Of a stretch of 39,011 nucleotides of DNA, positions 1 to 9,363 are shown in pieces (positions within the stretch are counted from its first letter, which is position 1; each line of letters starts with the position of its first letter). A program made the position numbers and the translations under genes. Origin of the DNA: a virus; the IMG/VR virus record IMGVR_UViG_3300009620_000012, positions 1 to 39,011 of that record, one strand, 5' to 3'. Below the pieces are notes generated by a model. That model had not been told where the DNA came from and ran no database searches. It saw nothing but the letters and a program-made list of their open reading frames with translations.

Positions 1-669
1 ACTTACTGGATGGGCTACGATAACTTCTACAGGAATACTGGTCAGGTAGAAGTTATCCCGTGTACAGTACGCAGATATATCTTTAATGATATTAATGCTT
101 CTTATTATGATAAAGTATATACTGGAATTAACTCTGAGTTCAGAGAAATTATATGGTTGTACGCCTCAGGAACAGGAACCGAATGTGATAAATATGTAAT
201 TTTTAATCCTGAGGAAAGTTACTGGGTATACGGTGATATGATCTTTACCACTTTTGCAGATAAGGAAATTTTTGGAAATACAATTACCACAGGAGTTACG
301 GCTGCTGGAAATAATATTTATAATAATGAACCAGTATCTATATTTACAGGAAATGGGGAAACTCTTATATCTTTTGTTGAGTCTGGTGATTTTGATGTGG
401 CTGATGGTAATGCCATTATGTTTATGAATAGGGTTATTCCAGATTATGATTTATCCGGTGGTAAAATTAAAATGAAGATCATTACCAAGGAGTATCCTGA
501 GAGTACAGATAGTGTGACAAAAGAATTTGATATCTTTAATACAACACAAAAAGTAAATTTTAGATCTAGAGGAAGGCAAGCAAAAGTGAGGGTATCTTGT
601 GCGTCTAATAATGCAAGCTGGAGATGGGGATCAATTCGGCTTGGACTGCAAGGAGATGGGGGTAGGTAA
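1..669 (+). CDS. Tail protein, C-terminal part (5' end outside window)
   Basis: The frame is open to base 1, with Thr-Tyr-Trp before the first Met at base 10, so this is the 3' part of a longer gene. It begins with a block reading WMGYDNFY, then VEVIPCTVRRYIFNDIN, then a beta-rich stretch with few charged runs. Phage tail or DNA-stabilisation proteins of marine podoviruses carry this type of repeat block (a Trp-Met-Gly-x-Asp-x-Phe-Tyr followed by a Pro-Cys motif). I therefore call it a virion tail component and cannot say which one. It is followed by a TAATG overlap with the next gene, so the two are translationally coupled. The Met at base 10 is internal and should not be taken as the true start. 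Confidence 0.6.
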   Translation, partial: TYWMGYDNFYRNTGQVEVIPCTVRRYIFNDINASYYDKVYTGINSEFREIIWLYASGTGTECDKYVIFNPEESYWVYGDMIFTTFADKEIFGNTITTGVTAAGNNIYNNEPVSIFTGNGETLISFVESGDFDVADGNAIMFMNRVIPDYDLSGGKIKMKIITKEYPESTDSVTKEFDIFNTTQKVNFRSRGRQAKVRVSCASNNASWRWGSIRLGLQGDGGR

Positions 670-944
670 TGGCAAGATACCCTACACTACCTTATATGAT
701 TGGGAACAACGACCTTCAACAAATATACCGGGAGGTTCAAAGATGGAGTTCAGTACTTATTAGTGAATTAGATAGTCGTGATCTTAAAGTTGATACAAAA
801 CCCTCAACTAATATTTATAGGGTTGTTACAGTTACAAGCATAGGTAGACCAAGTAAAGGAGACATTGCATACTCTGCAAGTACAGGGAAGTTTAAAGGAT
901 ATGTAAGTCTTGGTTCCACAACAGAATGGCAGGATTTAAATTAA
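669..944 (+). CDS. Small virion-associated protein, unknown function (91 aa)
   Basis: The start is set by the TAATG overlap with the preceding tail gene. The protein has an N-terminal helix-forming stretch (residues 15-40) and a C-terminal part rich in Ser, Thr and Gly, ending SLGSTTEWQDLN. That ending resembles the short beta modules seen in tail-fibre-linked proteins, but I recognise no family. Its place between a tail gene and the large internal proteins suggests a structural or assembly role, which is inference only. Confidence 0.65.
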   Translation: MARYPTLPYMIGNNDLQQIYREVQRWSSVLISELDSRDLKVDTKPSTNIYRVVTVTSIGRPSKGDIAYSASTGKFKGYVSLGSTTEWQDLN

Positions 945-1150
945 TGACAACATTTAGTGAACATTTTAATCTTGTGAATAGTAGTACTCTTCTGGGGAAC
1001 TACAATACAGGACAGGCTATTGATCCCTTTCATCGACGGCTCGATGAGAAGCAGGAGCAGTTTGGGAAAATGAAGAAGATAGGATATAATGATAGTAACT
1101 TTATAGCAGAGCAGACATCTCCACAATCTAATTATGGAAGATTAAAGTAA
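944..1150 (+). CDS. Hypothetical protein in late operon (68 aa)
   Basis: The start ATG at 944 overlaps the previous stop (TAATG), which is preferable to the in-frame ATG at 926 inside the upstream gene. It is a short polar protein with a charged centre (FHRRLDEKQEQFGKMKK) and no membrane segment. The stop overlaps the next ATG in the same TAATG manner, so it sits in a strictly coupled late operon. No family is recognised. Confidence 0.6.
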   Translation: MTTFSEHFNLVNSSTLLGNYNTGQAIDPFHRRLDEKQEQFGKMKKIGYNDSNFIAEQTSPQSNYGRLK

Positions 1151-1869
1151 TGGCTTTAGCTGAAATGTTGCAAGCAAGAGAGACTATTAGTGGTGAGCCG
1201 GGTGCTCCTCCTAGTATGGAAATGATGTCTGCAATACAAAGTGGTTCTTCGGGAGCACCTCCACAAGGCGGTCCTCCACAAGGTGGTCCTCCCCAAGCTG
1301 GTAACATGCCTGTCTTCGTTCCTGAGGGAGGACAAAAGGAAGAGCCTTCTTTAAATGCCCAATTAAAAAAGGTAGTTCCATATCTTACGGCTTCGCTTTC
1401 TGAAGATGCAATTAAACCTAAGATTCTTGAAGAGGCTGAGGAAGCAAAGAAAGTAGAGGCCACAGAAGCTCTGCAACAATTGGCGGCAATGGAAAATCCA
1501 GCCATAGGAAGATTAAGTCAATCTGCTATAAATCCTCAGATAGCTATGGAAGATGGAGGGCTAATTAGTCTGGCAGCAGGAGGAGAGTTTTCTGGAAGAG
1601 TACCGGGTACGGGACACGGAATGGAAGATAATGTTCGTATGCCTATTAAAGAAGGTGGGAAGGATGTAGCCACTCTTGCTGTGAGTCCTTCTGAATATGT
1701 GGTAGATAGTCATACAATGGCGGCTCTGGGTAATGGCAATGCAGATCGGGGAGCTGATGTTATGGATGAAACTGTAAAACAAATTAGACAAAAGGCATAT
1801 GGTTCAGATAAACAGCCCAGAGAAATAAGCGGACTGGCTGCTCTAAAACCATTAATAGAAAGGGTTTAA
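1150..1869 (+). CDS. Virion-associated protein with Pro-Gly-Gln repeat (239 aa)
   Basis: This acidic protein starts in a TAATG overlap. Residues about 36-50 form a low-complexity stretch of repeated Gly-Gly-Pro-Pro-Gln units, encoded by near-identical 12-base repeats around 1256-1300. The second half has a Gly-rich segment followed by a compact block (SPSEYVVDSHTMAALGNG). Proteins of this shape, with an N-terminal linker and a C-terminal 'SEYVV' type block, recur in the late regions of marine podoviruses, but I know of no assigned function. It lies directly upstream of two large candidate internal virion proteins. Confidence 0.6.
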   Translation: MALAEMLQARETISGEPGAPPSMEMMSAIQSGSSGAPPQGGPPQGGPPQAGNMPVFVPEGGQKEEPSLNAQLKKVVPYLTASLSEDAIKPKILEEAEEAKKVEATEALQQLAAMENPAIGRLSQSAINPQIAMEDGGLISLAAGGEFSGRVPGTGHGMEDNVRMPIKEGGKDVATLAVSPSEYVVDSHTMAALGNGNADRGADVMDETVKQIRQKAYGSDKQPREISGLAALKPLIERV

Positions 1870-1872
1870 ACA

Positions 1873-4020
1873 ATGGGTATGTTATCTTCATTATTTGGTT
1901 TTGGTGGTAGTAAACCGGCCACACAACAGACAATTCAAGCTTCAAAACTTCCTAAGGAAATTGCTCCTTTTGCTAAGGATGTTCTGGAAGATGCTCAAAA
2001 ATTATACGAAGCACAGATGGAAGAAGGATATAAGCCCTACTTAGATCCGACTATAGCTCCCATGACACCGGAGCAACTACAAGCTCAGGAAGGTCTTAAG
2101 GGTCTGGTTGGGACGTCTAGACCACTTCAAGAAGAGGCTCTGGGAATGTACCGGGCTGGGGCAGATAGATTTACAGATCTTTCTCCTGAGCAAATGGAAG
2201 GCTATATGTCCCCGTATCAACGTGCTGTTACAGATATAGAGAAACGGGAAGCTCAGAAAGTTTTTGAGAGTCAAATTATGCCGCAATTTGAGAAACAGGC
2301 TGTCTCGGCTGGGGGTATGTCTGGTATGGGTTCCAGAGCTGGTGTTCAGGCTGCACAACTTGGTCAGGCTCAAATGCAGCAAATGGGAGATATTGAAGCG
2401 AAGGGATTACAAGCTGCTTATCAAGATGCACGAAATTTATTCCAACAGCAACAACAGGCACAAAGATTAGCAGCCGGGGATATAGCAGGAATGGGTCCAG
2501 CTATGTTAGCCTCGGGTATAAGTGAGCAAGGTTTGTTATCAACAATTGGAGAACAGAAACAGGCTTTGGGACAGCAAGCCTTGGATGAAGCTTACTATAG
2601 ATATCTGGAAGAGCAAGCATACCCACAAGAAAAACTTGCAGGTTATTCAGGATTTGTTTACGGTAATCCATTAATGCAACAACGTGATGTGACAACTACC
2701 AGACCTGCTCCACAAGGTCCAAGTACGGGATCACAACTTTTGGGTCTGGGAATGACTGCTGCCAAGATGTACGGCATGGGTGGTGGCTTTGGAAATGCTC
2801 CCGGAGGATTTAGTTGGGGTAACTTATTCAAGAAAGAAGGAGGTGGATTATCTTCTCTTCCGGTTGTGTATAGACAAATCGGGGGTGGTGATCTTGATGA
2901 GGGTGAAGCTACCAATCTCTTAGCACTATCGGAGGAAGAAAGAAACGAAGCTGAAAAATTAGCAATGAGAAAGGCTAGTCCTACAGATAGAGTTGAAGCT
3001 GAAATAAAGAAAGCTACGGATAGGCTTAGAGCAGGTAGGCTTTCTTCAGAAGAGTACCAAACTAAACTTGAGGAAGATGCTAGTAATCTGAAAGGTTTAT
3101 ATACACGTCGAGCAGGAGAGAGAAAAACAGCCAGCCAAGCTTATCAAGATAGAGTAGACGAGGCAAGAAAGCAGACCTTTGAAGAGCAGCGAAGACTGGT
3201 TCCCACAGGACATCCCGGTTACGTACGAGCTATGAGATCCCTTCTTCGGGGAACTCCAGCAGGAGCACCCCAAAGAAGTTTTATAGAGTCTTTACTAGGT
3301 GGAACAACTGAATATCTAGGAGGAATGCAAGAAGGTGAAGCAGCTCAGCAGAAGGCACTTAGGGATATCGAGAAACGGAGAGGTACAGCAGAGCTTTCAG
3401 ATTTAAGAGATTACGAAACTCAACGAGCGGCTGATGAAGCAGCAGCTTTTAAAGGTGAGTTAGATCTTATTAAAAATGTTAATCCGTCACTCTGGAAAGA
3501 AGCACAGAAAAAAGAAGCACAACTAAGAAAAGCAGGTCTTGATGAAGCTCTTATACGAACACAGATGAGACATTATCTAGGACAGGCACAGTATAATAAG
3601 GCAAGAGCTTTAAAGGAGGCAGGAATTGGAGCTGACATTAAGCCCGGTGTTTATAACGCCATTCGAGGAACCTTCAAAGATATGGTTGAAGGCGGTATGT
3701 TCACAGGTGTGCCAACGGCAGACGGTGGTTTCAGGATTACCGGAATTAGAGGTAAGGGCCAGATTAAACCAGCAGATACAGCGGAAATAAATAAGATTCT
3801 GGCAGATGCTTTAGAAATAAAGGATGTAGCTAAGGCTGGTAAATTTATTCAAGATAAATTAGCAAAGTTTGGAGTGGAAAGACAAGATCCGATTCCACTC
3901 CCAGAAAATAAGGCTCACCATATAGTAGGTCATAAATATAAAGTAAGGATGGGAGGAAAGGATAAGGTAGTAATATTTAGGGGAGACGATAGTTTTGAGG
4001 ATGTTGACGAAAAGGAATAG
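1873..4020 (+). CDS. Large helical virion protein (715 aa), unknown function
   Basis: The start ATG follows AAAGGG at a normal distance. The N-terminus is a short Gly/Phe-rich hydrophobic tail (residues 1-14), followed by long Gln/Ala/Glu-rich helices (about 40-260). Next comes a Gly-rich hydrophobic hinge (about 285-315), then strongly charged coiled-coil-like helices to about 610. A compact C-terminal domain lies after about 620. The composition and position next to the 1412-aa protein suggest an internal, ejected or tail-associated protein. No catalytic motif was found. Confidence 0.6.
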   Translation: MGMLSSLFGFGGSKPATQQTIQASKLPKEIAPFAKDVLEDAQKLYEAQMEEGYKPYLDPTIAPMTPEQLQAQEGLKGLVGTSRPLQEEALGMYRAGADRFTDLSPEQMEGYMSPYQRAVTDIEKREAQKVFESQIMPQFEKQAVSAGGMSGMGSRAGVQAAQLGQAQMQQMGDIEAKGLQAAYQDARNLFQQQQQAQRLAAGDIAGMGPAMLASGISEQGLLSTIGEQKQALGQQALDEAYYRYLEEQAYPQEKLAGYSGFVYGNPLMQQRDVTTTRPAPQGPSTGSQLLGLGMTAAKMYGMGGGFGNAPGGFSWGNLFKKEGGGLSSLPVVYRQIGGGDLDEGEATNLLALSEEERNEAEKLAMRKASPTDRVEAEIKKATDRLRAGRLSSEEYQTKLEEDASNLKGLYTRRAGERKTASQAYQDRVDEARKQTFEEQRRLVPTGHPGYVRAMRSLLRGTPAGAPQRSFIESLLGGTTEYLGGMQEGEAAQQKALRDIEKRRGTAELSDLRDYETQRAADEAAAFKGELDLIKNVNPSLWKEAQKKEAQLRKAGLDEALIRTQMRHYLGQAQYNKARALKEAGIGADIKPGVYNAIRGTFKDMVEGGMFTGVPTADGGFRITGIRGKGQIKPADTAEINKILADALEIKDVAKAGKFIQDKLAKFGVERQDPIPLPENKAHHIVGHKYKVRMGGKDKVVIFRGDDSFEDVDEKE

Positions 4021-4031
4021 GAAAATAATTA

Positions 4032-7000
4032 ATGGCAACTTATTCTAGTTCTGATTTTGAAGTAATAGAAACTCCTTCTCCTCCAGAGGGGGGAGGAGGT
4101 AGGAGAACTTATTCTAGTTCTGATTTTGATGTAATAGAAGAAGAGTCTACCCAAGAAGCAGGACAGAAAAAAGTAGAACTGACTATGGACGATCTCAATG
4201 CCAACACGGCTTGGCTTGGGGCGGCTAATAAAATCTACGAACACGAGGCAGGAAAGAAGTTCGAGGCCGGGGACGATGGCTACGATAATATTTCTGATTG
4301 GTTTAAGAAACGTCACGCTAATCTGGGATGGCAAATTGATAACATGATTCTGACAGCGGCTGATGTTGAGACTGATGCCTTTGGAGAGATGAGTGATGAA
4401 GTAAAGGAAGCATGGGGTGACTCACTGGATATATGGGAGAGGACTAAGGGAGATGCAGCCTCTACTTGGAGGGCGCTTGGTAGTGCAGCAACAGATTCTG
4501 CAAATCTCCTAAGTGTAGCTGCTGCGGTGGGTGCTGGTGTATTAGGTTCGGTTGCTGGTCCCGGTGGTACTGTAGGAGGAGCAACTGCTGGGTGGATGGC
4601 AGGTCAGGTAGGAAAGAAAGCTGCTATGGCTGCATTTAAAAAAGCATTAAGAAAGCATCTTACCAAACAAAATTATTCAAAGGAAGCTATTAAAGAGGCT
4701 GTGGACCTCGGGGCTACGAAGTTAATATCAAAAGAGGTTCTTGAAAGAACATCTAAGCAAGCTGCCAAAACTGTCGCTAAAAAGAAGTATGCAAAATTAG
4801 GTGCGATTGGTGGTGCATGGGCTACCGCTGAGTCTCTTCCCCGACAACATTTTGAAAAAGCAGTTGGTAAAGAAGGTGCCGAGGGTATTACTCCTGTAGA
4901 AACGGCATTTGATGTACTCTTAGGTGCGGGAGCTGTTGCTGGCTTACCACTTGTAGGAAAGGGTCTTAAGAAAGGATACAGAGCACTCCGAGGACGGGGC
5001 GATGATGTTGTTACGGAGGGAGTCGAGGAGGCAGCAGAAACAGTAGCAAGAGAAGTTATTGATGAGGCGCAAGTTGGTACAGTAGGTGTACCAAAGCTTG
5101 ATTGGAGACCCGGTGTAACTAGTGGATCAACTCCTATAGCCGGGAAGCGTCTTATAGGAGAAGCTGATGAGGTACTTGCCAGAGTTGGAGAAGATGTAGT
5201 AGATGGTCCCAATCAAAAAGTAGTTAAGATATCTGCCGATGAAATTGTTGAGGGTGCTCCTGTACAAAGAACTCGTATTGTGGAGACGTTGGCTAAACTT
5301 AATACAAAGGCTGGTCGCTTGTTGTCTTCCAGTGCAGCTCTTCCCAAGACTCTGATGAATGCTGCTATTCGCAGAGAGAGACACGACAAGGCAATGGTGC
5401 TGGACATCAAGAAATCTCTACGAGATATTACTATAGCAGCCAAGCAAGAAAAGGCACCGGATGACCTTATTAACAAGTTTCTTGATGGTGATGAGATTGA
5501 GAGAGAAGCTGCACAAGAGATTTTATCTCGACTTGGCGATGGCAACGGCGAAACATTAAAGGCTCTTCGGGGAGCACAAAAAAAGATTGCAGATAATGAA
5601 ACAAAACTTAATGATATCTTAGGGCTTAAAGGAACTGAAAAGTTAGGTGTTAATAGAACAGACGGGGAGCTGTATCTTACCCGAACCTTTGAGGCCCATC
5701 ATAATCCTGCCTATCTAAAACGTATACAGAAAGCTTTAAAAGGAGAAAAAGTAGATGGTGCCTTCCTAACAAAAGTGCAGAATGCCCGGACACATCTAAA
5801 AAGTGATGAGGCCACCAAGCATTTGTCTAACGATGAAATAGATGGAATGATAGAACATCTTGTTGCGAATCTTGCAAAGCCTCAAGAAGGAGACTTTCTT
5901 CTCTCGCTAGGTAAGCAATTAGATGCTCTTGTGGGAAGGACGGCATTGGGTGCACACGCTGCTACTATTTTAAAAAAACGGGGAAAATTTGATAAATCTA
6001 TTCTCAGACTTCTGGGAGAAAAAGAAAGCGGTGTCCAGAAAATATCTGAAACACTTACTAAACAAAGACAACTTCTTAGCCATCTTGAATACGTTGCACA
6101 GGTAGACAATTTTGCCAAGTCAGCTCTTCGTCAATCTGGTGATGTTGCCACGGTGAAGTTAGGAGGGTTCCTTAGCTTTCTTCCTAAACAAGAAGTGAAG
6201 ATGGTCAAGGGAAAACTTCAGATTGATGCCGGGGAGAATCTATTCGATCTAACAGAGAAAGCTGCTGGAAGCTTTGCTAAAAGTAGTACAATGTTAAAAG
6301 ATATTTATACCTCCCCACAATTTTATCGATATATAGATAGAGGTATAAATTACTGGACGCCTCAAAGTGCAGGAGGGCAGCTTTTTGGTAATGTATTTGG
6401 TAATGCAGCGGCTTTTGGTCAGGCTACTCAAACCATCTTGGATGTTCCAGCGTATGCAATTAATACCTACGGTGCTTTCCAGTCTCTGGTATCCAATGGT
6501 TATGTACTGAATCTGGGTGCCGGAAAAGCGGCACGAAGAGCTTTATCAGATATGTTTGAACAGGTTCGTCTGAAAAATCCAGAAGCTTTAAAGAAGCTTG
6601 CAAAGTTAAAAGAGGATGGGGTTATAGATAGTGATCTCTCCTCAGAGATGATTATGAAAAATATTAATCTGTACGGGAAAGATCCGAACAGACCATTTTC
6701 CAGAGCGTACCGGGGAAGCATGAACTTCCTGAGTCGGGCTTATGGATCTCCTGATACTTACGCAAAGCTTATAGCACACGAGGTTGAATTCAATAATCTC
6801 AAGAAGATGTTTCCAAAGAGAAATGTAGATGAACTATTTGATATGGCTTCCGAGAGGGTGCGTGATGTAATCCCCTCGTACAGTGTTGCTTCTCCTGCTG
6901 CCAGACAATTATCTCAATTACCAATTGGAACTTACGCTTTGTTCCCCGCAGAGATGGTCCGAACAACAAAGAATACACTCAAGGTAGCTCTGAGAGATAT

Positions 7001-8270
7001 TAAAGAAGGACTAATGAAAGACGCTGATGGGAAACATAATGCACGTCAGGTTATTCACGGCCTGAAGAGACTGACAGGTCTAGGGACAACTCTTACTGGC
7101 GTTGGTATGTACACTCAGAATAACAATGAGCAGCTTGGAATAACGAATGATGATGTACGTTTGATTGATGTTGTTACTCACGGGTGGGGCAAAGGAAGTA
7201 ATAGATTCCATCTAACAGGAATGGAAGAAGGATCGGACGGGAAGATCTATACCAGATTTATTAACTCCACCACTTTCGATGCTCAAGATTATCTGAAGGT
7301 TCCTGTCCGACTCTTCACTGGTAGAATCTTGGCAGGGGAGGATGTGTCTGACTTTGAGGTAGAGGAAGCGGTTAAGGCTATGCAGCAAGCTGCCATAGGT
7401 CCGTATACAAATCCAAAGTTTCTTACTGAAGCCCTGATAAATGTTGTTGCTAATAAACATCCAACTAGAGACACGGCCCTGTTTCAAGACTACCGAGGGG
7501 GTGCGCTTGGTTTCATGGAAAATGTTGGGATAGGTATAGCCGAGATTGCCTCAGCTTTCGAGCCGGGAACTTCCCAAGCTCTGATGTCATGGTTTAGGGC
7601 TATGGATGCGGAGGAGGTTCAAGATCTAGCAACGAGTGCTTCTGGATGGCCTCTCCGGGAAGCTGATATCTTTAACTGGTTGTTCACTGGTATACGCACC
7701 ACTACTATGGATGTTGATAAGTCTCTGGGATTTACTATGTCTAGTCAGATAAAAAATATCGAGGCAACCAATAGAGAATTTATGAACTATATGAGGGGAC
7801 TCAAACCTCAACAGTTTACCCCTACTATGGCTCAGGAAATTGTTAGCAGGTATCGGGAGCTGCAAGGTATAAAGCGGGAGAACTTTACTAAGTTGGCTCA
7901 GACAATTGACCTTGCCTCAAATATGAATTACTACGCTCCTGATAAAAGTGGTAAGGAACAATCTCAGAAGTACGGTTATGATCGAGTTTTTCGAGCAGCT
8001 ACAGATGATTTCTTTTATAAAGAAAATCCCGAGTTAGTTCGGGGCATAGCTGCTTCTGCAATGGAGAATGCTTCTCACGGAGCGTTTCAACCAGACGATC
8101 CGGCGAGTGATGGTAGGCTTATCAAAATACTTCAACAAAAATTCCAGAGTATAGAGCCGAGTAAGATAGATATATTAAGTATGTTGACTCAAGCTTTCAT
8201 GGAAGAGATGAATGTTCCGGTCCTTGGAAAAGCACCAAGATCGCAACCGGGCCTTAGTTACAGACCATAA
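4032..8270 (+). CDS. Giant internal/ejection virion protein candidate (1412 aa)
   Basis: This is the largest gene of the window. It starts 11 bases after the previous stop. The N-terminus carries a perfect-length tandem motif, TYSSSDF(E/D)VIE, at residues 3-13 and 26-36. An Ala/Gly-rich hydrophobic stretch follows at about 155-200 (AAAVGAGVLGSVAGPGG), and long amphipathic helices take up the rest. Large late proteins of this design in short-tailed phages (such as T7 gp15 and gp16) are ejected into the host to form the DNA channel, so a similar role is likely here by analogy. I found no lysozyme or transglycosylase signature. Confidence 0.65.
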   Translation: MATYSSSDFEVIETPSPPEGGGGRRTYSSSDFDVIEEESTQEAGQKKVELTMDDLNANTAWLGAANKIYEHEAGKKFEAGDDGYDNISDWFKKRHANLGWQIDNMILTAADVETDAFGEMSDEVKEAWGDSLDIWERTKGDAASTWRALGSAATDSANLLSVAAAVGAGVLGSVAGPGGTVGGATAGWMAGQVGKKAAMAAFKKALRKHLTKQNYSKEAIKEAVDLGATKLISKEVLERTSKQAAKTVAKKKYAKLGAIGGAWATAESLPRQHFEKAVGKEGAEGITPVETAFDVLLGAGAVAGLPLVGKGLKKGYRALRGRGDDVVTEGVEEAAETVAREVIDEAQVGTVGVPKLDWRPGVTSGSTPIAGKRLIGEADEVLARVGEDVVDGPNQKVVKISADEIVEGAPVQRTRIVETLAKLNTKAGRLLSSSAALPKTLMNAAIRRERHDKAMVLDIKKSLRDITIAAKQEKAPDDLINKFLDGDEIEREAAQEILSRLGDGNGETLKALRGAQKKIADNETKLNDILGLKGTEKLGVNRTDGELYLTRTFEAHHNPAYLKRIQKALKGEKVDGAFLTKVQNARTHLKSDEATKHLSNDEIDGMIEHLVANLAKPQEGDFLLSLGKQLDALVGRTALGAHAATILKKRGKFDKSILRLLGEKESGVQKISETLTKQRQLLSHLEYVAQVDNFAKSALRQSGDVATVKLGGFLSFLPKQEVKMVKGKLQIDAGENLFDLTEKAAGSFAKSSTMLKDIYTSPQFYRYIDRGINYWTPQSAGGQLFGNVFGNAAAFGQATQTILDVPAYAINTYGAFQSLVSNGYVLNLGAGKAARRALSDMFEQVRLKNPEALKKLAKLKEDGVIDSDLSSEMIMKNINLYGKDPNRPFSRAYRGSMNFLSRAYGSPDTYAKLIAHEVEFNNLKKMFPKRNVDELFDMASERVRDVIPSYSVASPAARQLSQLPIGTYALFPAEMVRTTKNTLKVALRDIKEGLMKDADGKHNARQVIHGLKRLTGLGTTLTGVGMYTQNNNEQLGITNDDVRLIDVVTHGWGKGSNRFHLTGMEEGSDGKIYTRFINSTTFDAQDYLKVPVRLFTGRILAGEDVSDFEVEEAVKAMQQAAIGPYTNPKFLTEALINVVANKHPTRDTALFQDYRGGALGFMENVGIGIAEIASAFEPGTSQALMSWFRAMDAEEVQDLATSASGWPLREADIFNWLFTGIRTTTMDVDKSLGFTMSSQIKNIEATNREFMNYMRGLKPQQFTPTMAQEIVSRYRELQGIKRENFTKLAQTIDLASNMNYYAPDKSGKEQSQKYGYDRVFRAATDDFFYKENPELVRGIAASAMENASHGAFQPDDPASDGRLIKILQQKFQSIEPSKIDILSMLTQAFMEEMNVPVLGKAPRSQPGLSYRP
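4037..4139 (+). repeat. 34-bp in-frame direct repeat (two copies)
   Basis: Bases 4037-4070 and 4106-4139 match at 33 of 34 positions. They lie 69 bases apart, an exact multiple of three, and encode the duplicated TYSSSDF motif at the start of the 1412-aa protein. The single difference changes Glu to Asp. Confidence 0.9.
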
Positions 8271-8283
8271 GAAGGAGTTAGTA

Positions 8284-8526
8284 ATGCCAGCAGATACAAC
8301 AATGATTTGGAATGCCATATTAAGTTTGGCTTGTGGTTCCTTCATATGGTGGATCAGGGGAATAAATAATCAGGTAACGGATCTTCGCAAAAGAGTAACA
8401 GATACCAGAGAAGAGTTTGCCAAGACCTACGCTACCAAGGCTGAGGTGGAGAGGGATCTTAAAAAGATTATGGACAGGTTCGATAAGCTGGAAGAAAAGC
8501 TTGATGCACTACTAATGAGGAAATAA
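8284..8526 (+). CDS. Membrane-anchored coiled-coil protein, lysis candidate (80 aa)
   Basis: AAGGAG lies six bases before ATG 8284, which fixes the start downstream of the longer open frame. Residues about 7-24 form one hydrophobic segment (IWNAILSLACGSFIWW). The rest is a charged coiled coil (residues 30-78). One TM plus a coiled coil, encoded immediately before an endolysin, fits a holin-like or inner-membrane spanin-like protein. Which one cannot be decided from sequence alone. A second holin candidate lies on the other strand at 11151-11555. Confidence 0.65.
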   Translation: MPADTTMIWNAILSLACGSFIWWIRGINNQVTDLRKRVTDTREEFAKTYATKAEVERDLKKIMDRFDKLEEKLDALLMRK

Positions 8527-8531
8527 GTTAG

Positions 8532-8915
8532 ATGGCTGACTGGCAATACTTCACGGAGAATGAGTTACGTTGTAGCGGTACAGGGGACTGCTTCATGGAT
8601 AAGAATTTCATGAAGAAGCTGATCCAACTCCGGGAAGACTATGATAAGCCCATGATAGTCTCTTCCGGTTATAGAGACATATCTTACAACACAGCAATAG
8701 GTGGGTCTCCTAACTCTGCTCATACATACGGACGAGCTGTTGATATAGTGGTAGGAGGAGAGGAAGCCTATAGACTCTTACGTCTGGCTGTGATCCACGG
8801 CTTCAAGGGAATCGGTGTGTCCCAGAGAGGCAACTTCAACAGACGTTTCCTGCATCTGGATATGATGGATGATAGTGACAAGCATCCCCGACCTTGGGTG
8901 TGGAGCTATAAGTAA
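8532..8915 (+). CDS. Endolysin, M15 family peptidase (127 aa)
   Basis: Peptidase_M15_3-type zinc peptidase that would cut peptide cross-links in peptidoglycan. The sequence shows the family core: SSGYR at 44-48, then H64 with D71 in the HxxxxGRAVD block, and the HLD triad at 108-110. These give the two His and one Asp zinc ligands. At 127 aa it is the normal size of a single-domain phage endolysin, with no cell-wall-binding domain and no signal peptide, so it needs a holin. It ends the plus-strand late operon and faces the convergent minus-strand operon. Confidence 0.9.
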   Translation: MADWQYFTENELRCSGTGDCFMDKNFMKKLIQLREDYDKPMIVSSGYRDISYNTAIGGSPNSAHTYGRAVDIVVGGEEAYRLLRLAVIHGFKGIGVSQRGNFNRRFLHLDMMDDSDKHPRPWVWSYK

Positions 8916-8931
8916 TAGCTTAGAAGGCTAT
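8915..8931. terminator. Short hairpin between convergent operons (weak terminator candidate)
   Basis: ATAGC and GCTAT pair across a 7-base loop in the 18-base gap between the endolysin stop and the stop of the opposing gene at 8934. The position suits a bidirectional terminator, but the stem is only 5 bp and there is no T-run on either strand. Confidence 0.25.
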
Positions 8932-8933
8932 CA

Positions 8934-9248
8934 CTACCATCCCATAATTACTCTTGTTTCTTCTGGTACGCTGTCAATTGTAAATGGAGGATCAAATGTT
9001 ATCTCCACATGTGCTCTCTGAACATTTTCCACATAACACGCTTTGGTTATACTACTAATAATATCATCAGCGAAAGGACAGAACGCACTCGTTAGAGTAG
9101 CAATGATATCTACCGAACCTTCTTTTTCATCTATGATAATATCATATATTAATCCCAAGTCATATACGTTGACACTGATCTCAGGATCATATACTTCTTT
9201 GAGATTGGCTATTATGTGATTTTTATCTATCATTTCAGAATCAACCAT
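8934..9248 (-). CDS. MIP18/DUF59-family Fe-S cluster assembly protein (104 aa)
   Basis: Shows the family pattern DPEI (21-24), then YDLGLIY (29-35), a TLTSAFCP block with the conserved Cys57, and a C-terminal FDPPFT segment (85-90). Bacterial relatives (SufT, PaaD-like) help load iron-sulfur clusters onto target proteins. The length is typical of a single-domain member. ATG 9248 follows a GGGGG stretch. It is the last gene of the minus-strand operon that starts at 15500. A phage copy might support Fe-S enzymes of the host, or the phage's own putative Fe-S nuclease at 18217-19077. That link is inference. Confidence 0.85.
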   Translation of the reverse strand: MVDSEMIDKNHIIANLKEVYDPEISVNVYDLGLIYDIIIDEKEGSVDIIATLTSAFCPFADDIISSITKACYVENVQRAHVEITFDPPFTIDSVPEETRVIMGW

Positions 9249-9271
9249 CAATATAGTACCCCCATATTACT

Positions 9272-9319
9272 AAATCCTCTGTACGGCGTTTTAAGCCCCG
9301 TACAGAAGAATAAGGATTT
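9272..9319. repeat. Two-tier inverted repeat between HNH and Fe-S genes
   Basis: CTGTACGG (9279-9286) pairs perfectly with CCGTACAG (9298-9305). Outside it AAATCCT (9272-9278) pairs with AGGATTT (9313-9319), leaving a 7-base bulge AAGAATA on one side. The 15 base pairs in two tiers fill most of the 115-base spacer. A second small dyad, GGAC-ATTTT-GTCC, lies at 9332-9344. No T-run follows on the transcribed (minus) strand. Confidence 0.75.
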
Positions 9320-9363
9320 CCGTGTGTTCGAGGACATTTTGTCCGTGGAAGGGTATCCTAGCC

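Noticed and set aside
5213-5545. Antisense open frame of 110 codons within the giant virion gene
   Set aside because: It has Ser-rich, low-quality composition typical of antisense shadows and no ribosome site. The same applies to other antisense frames across the late genes.
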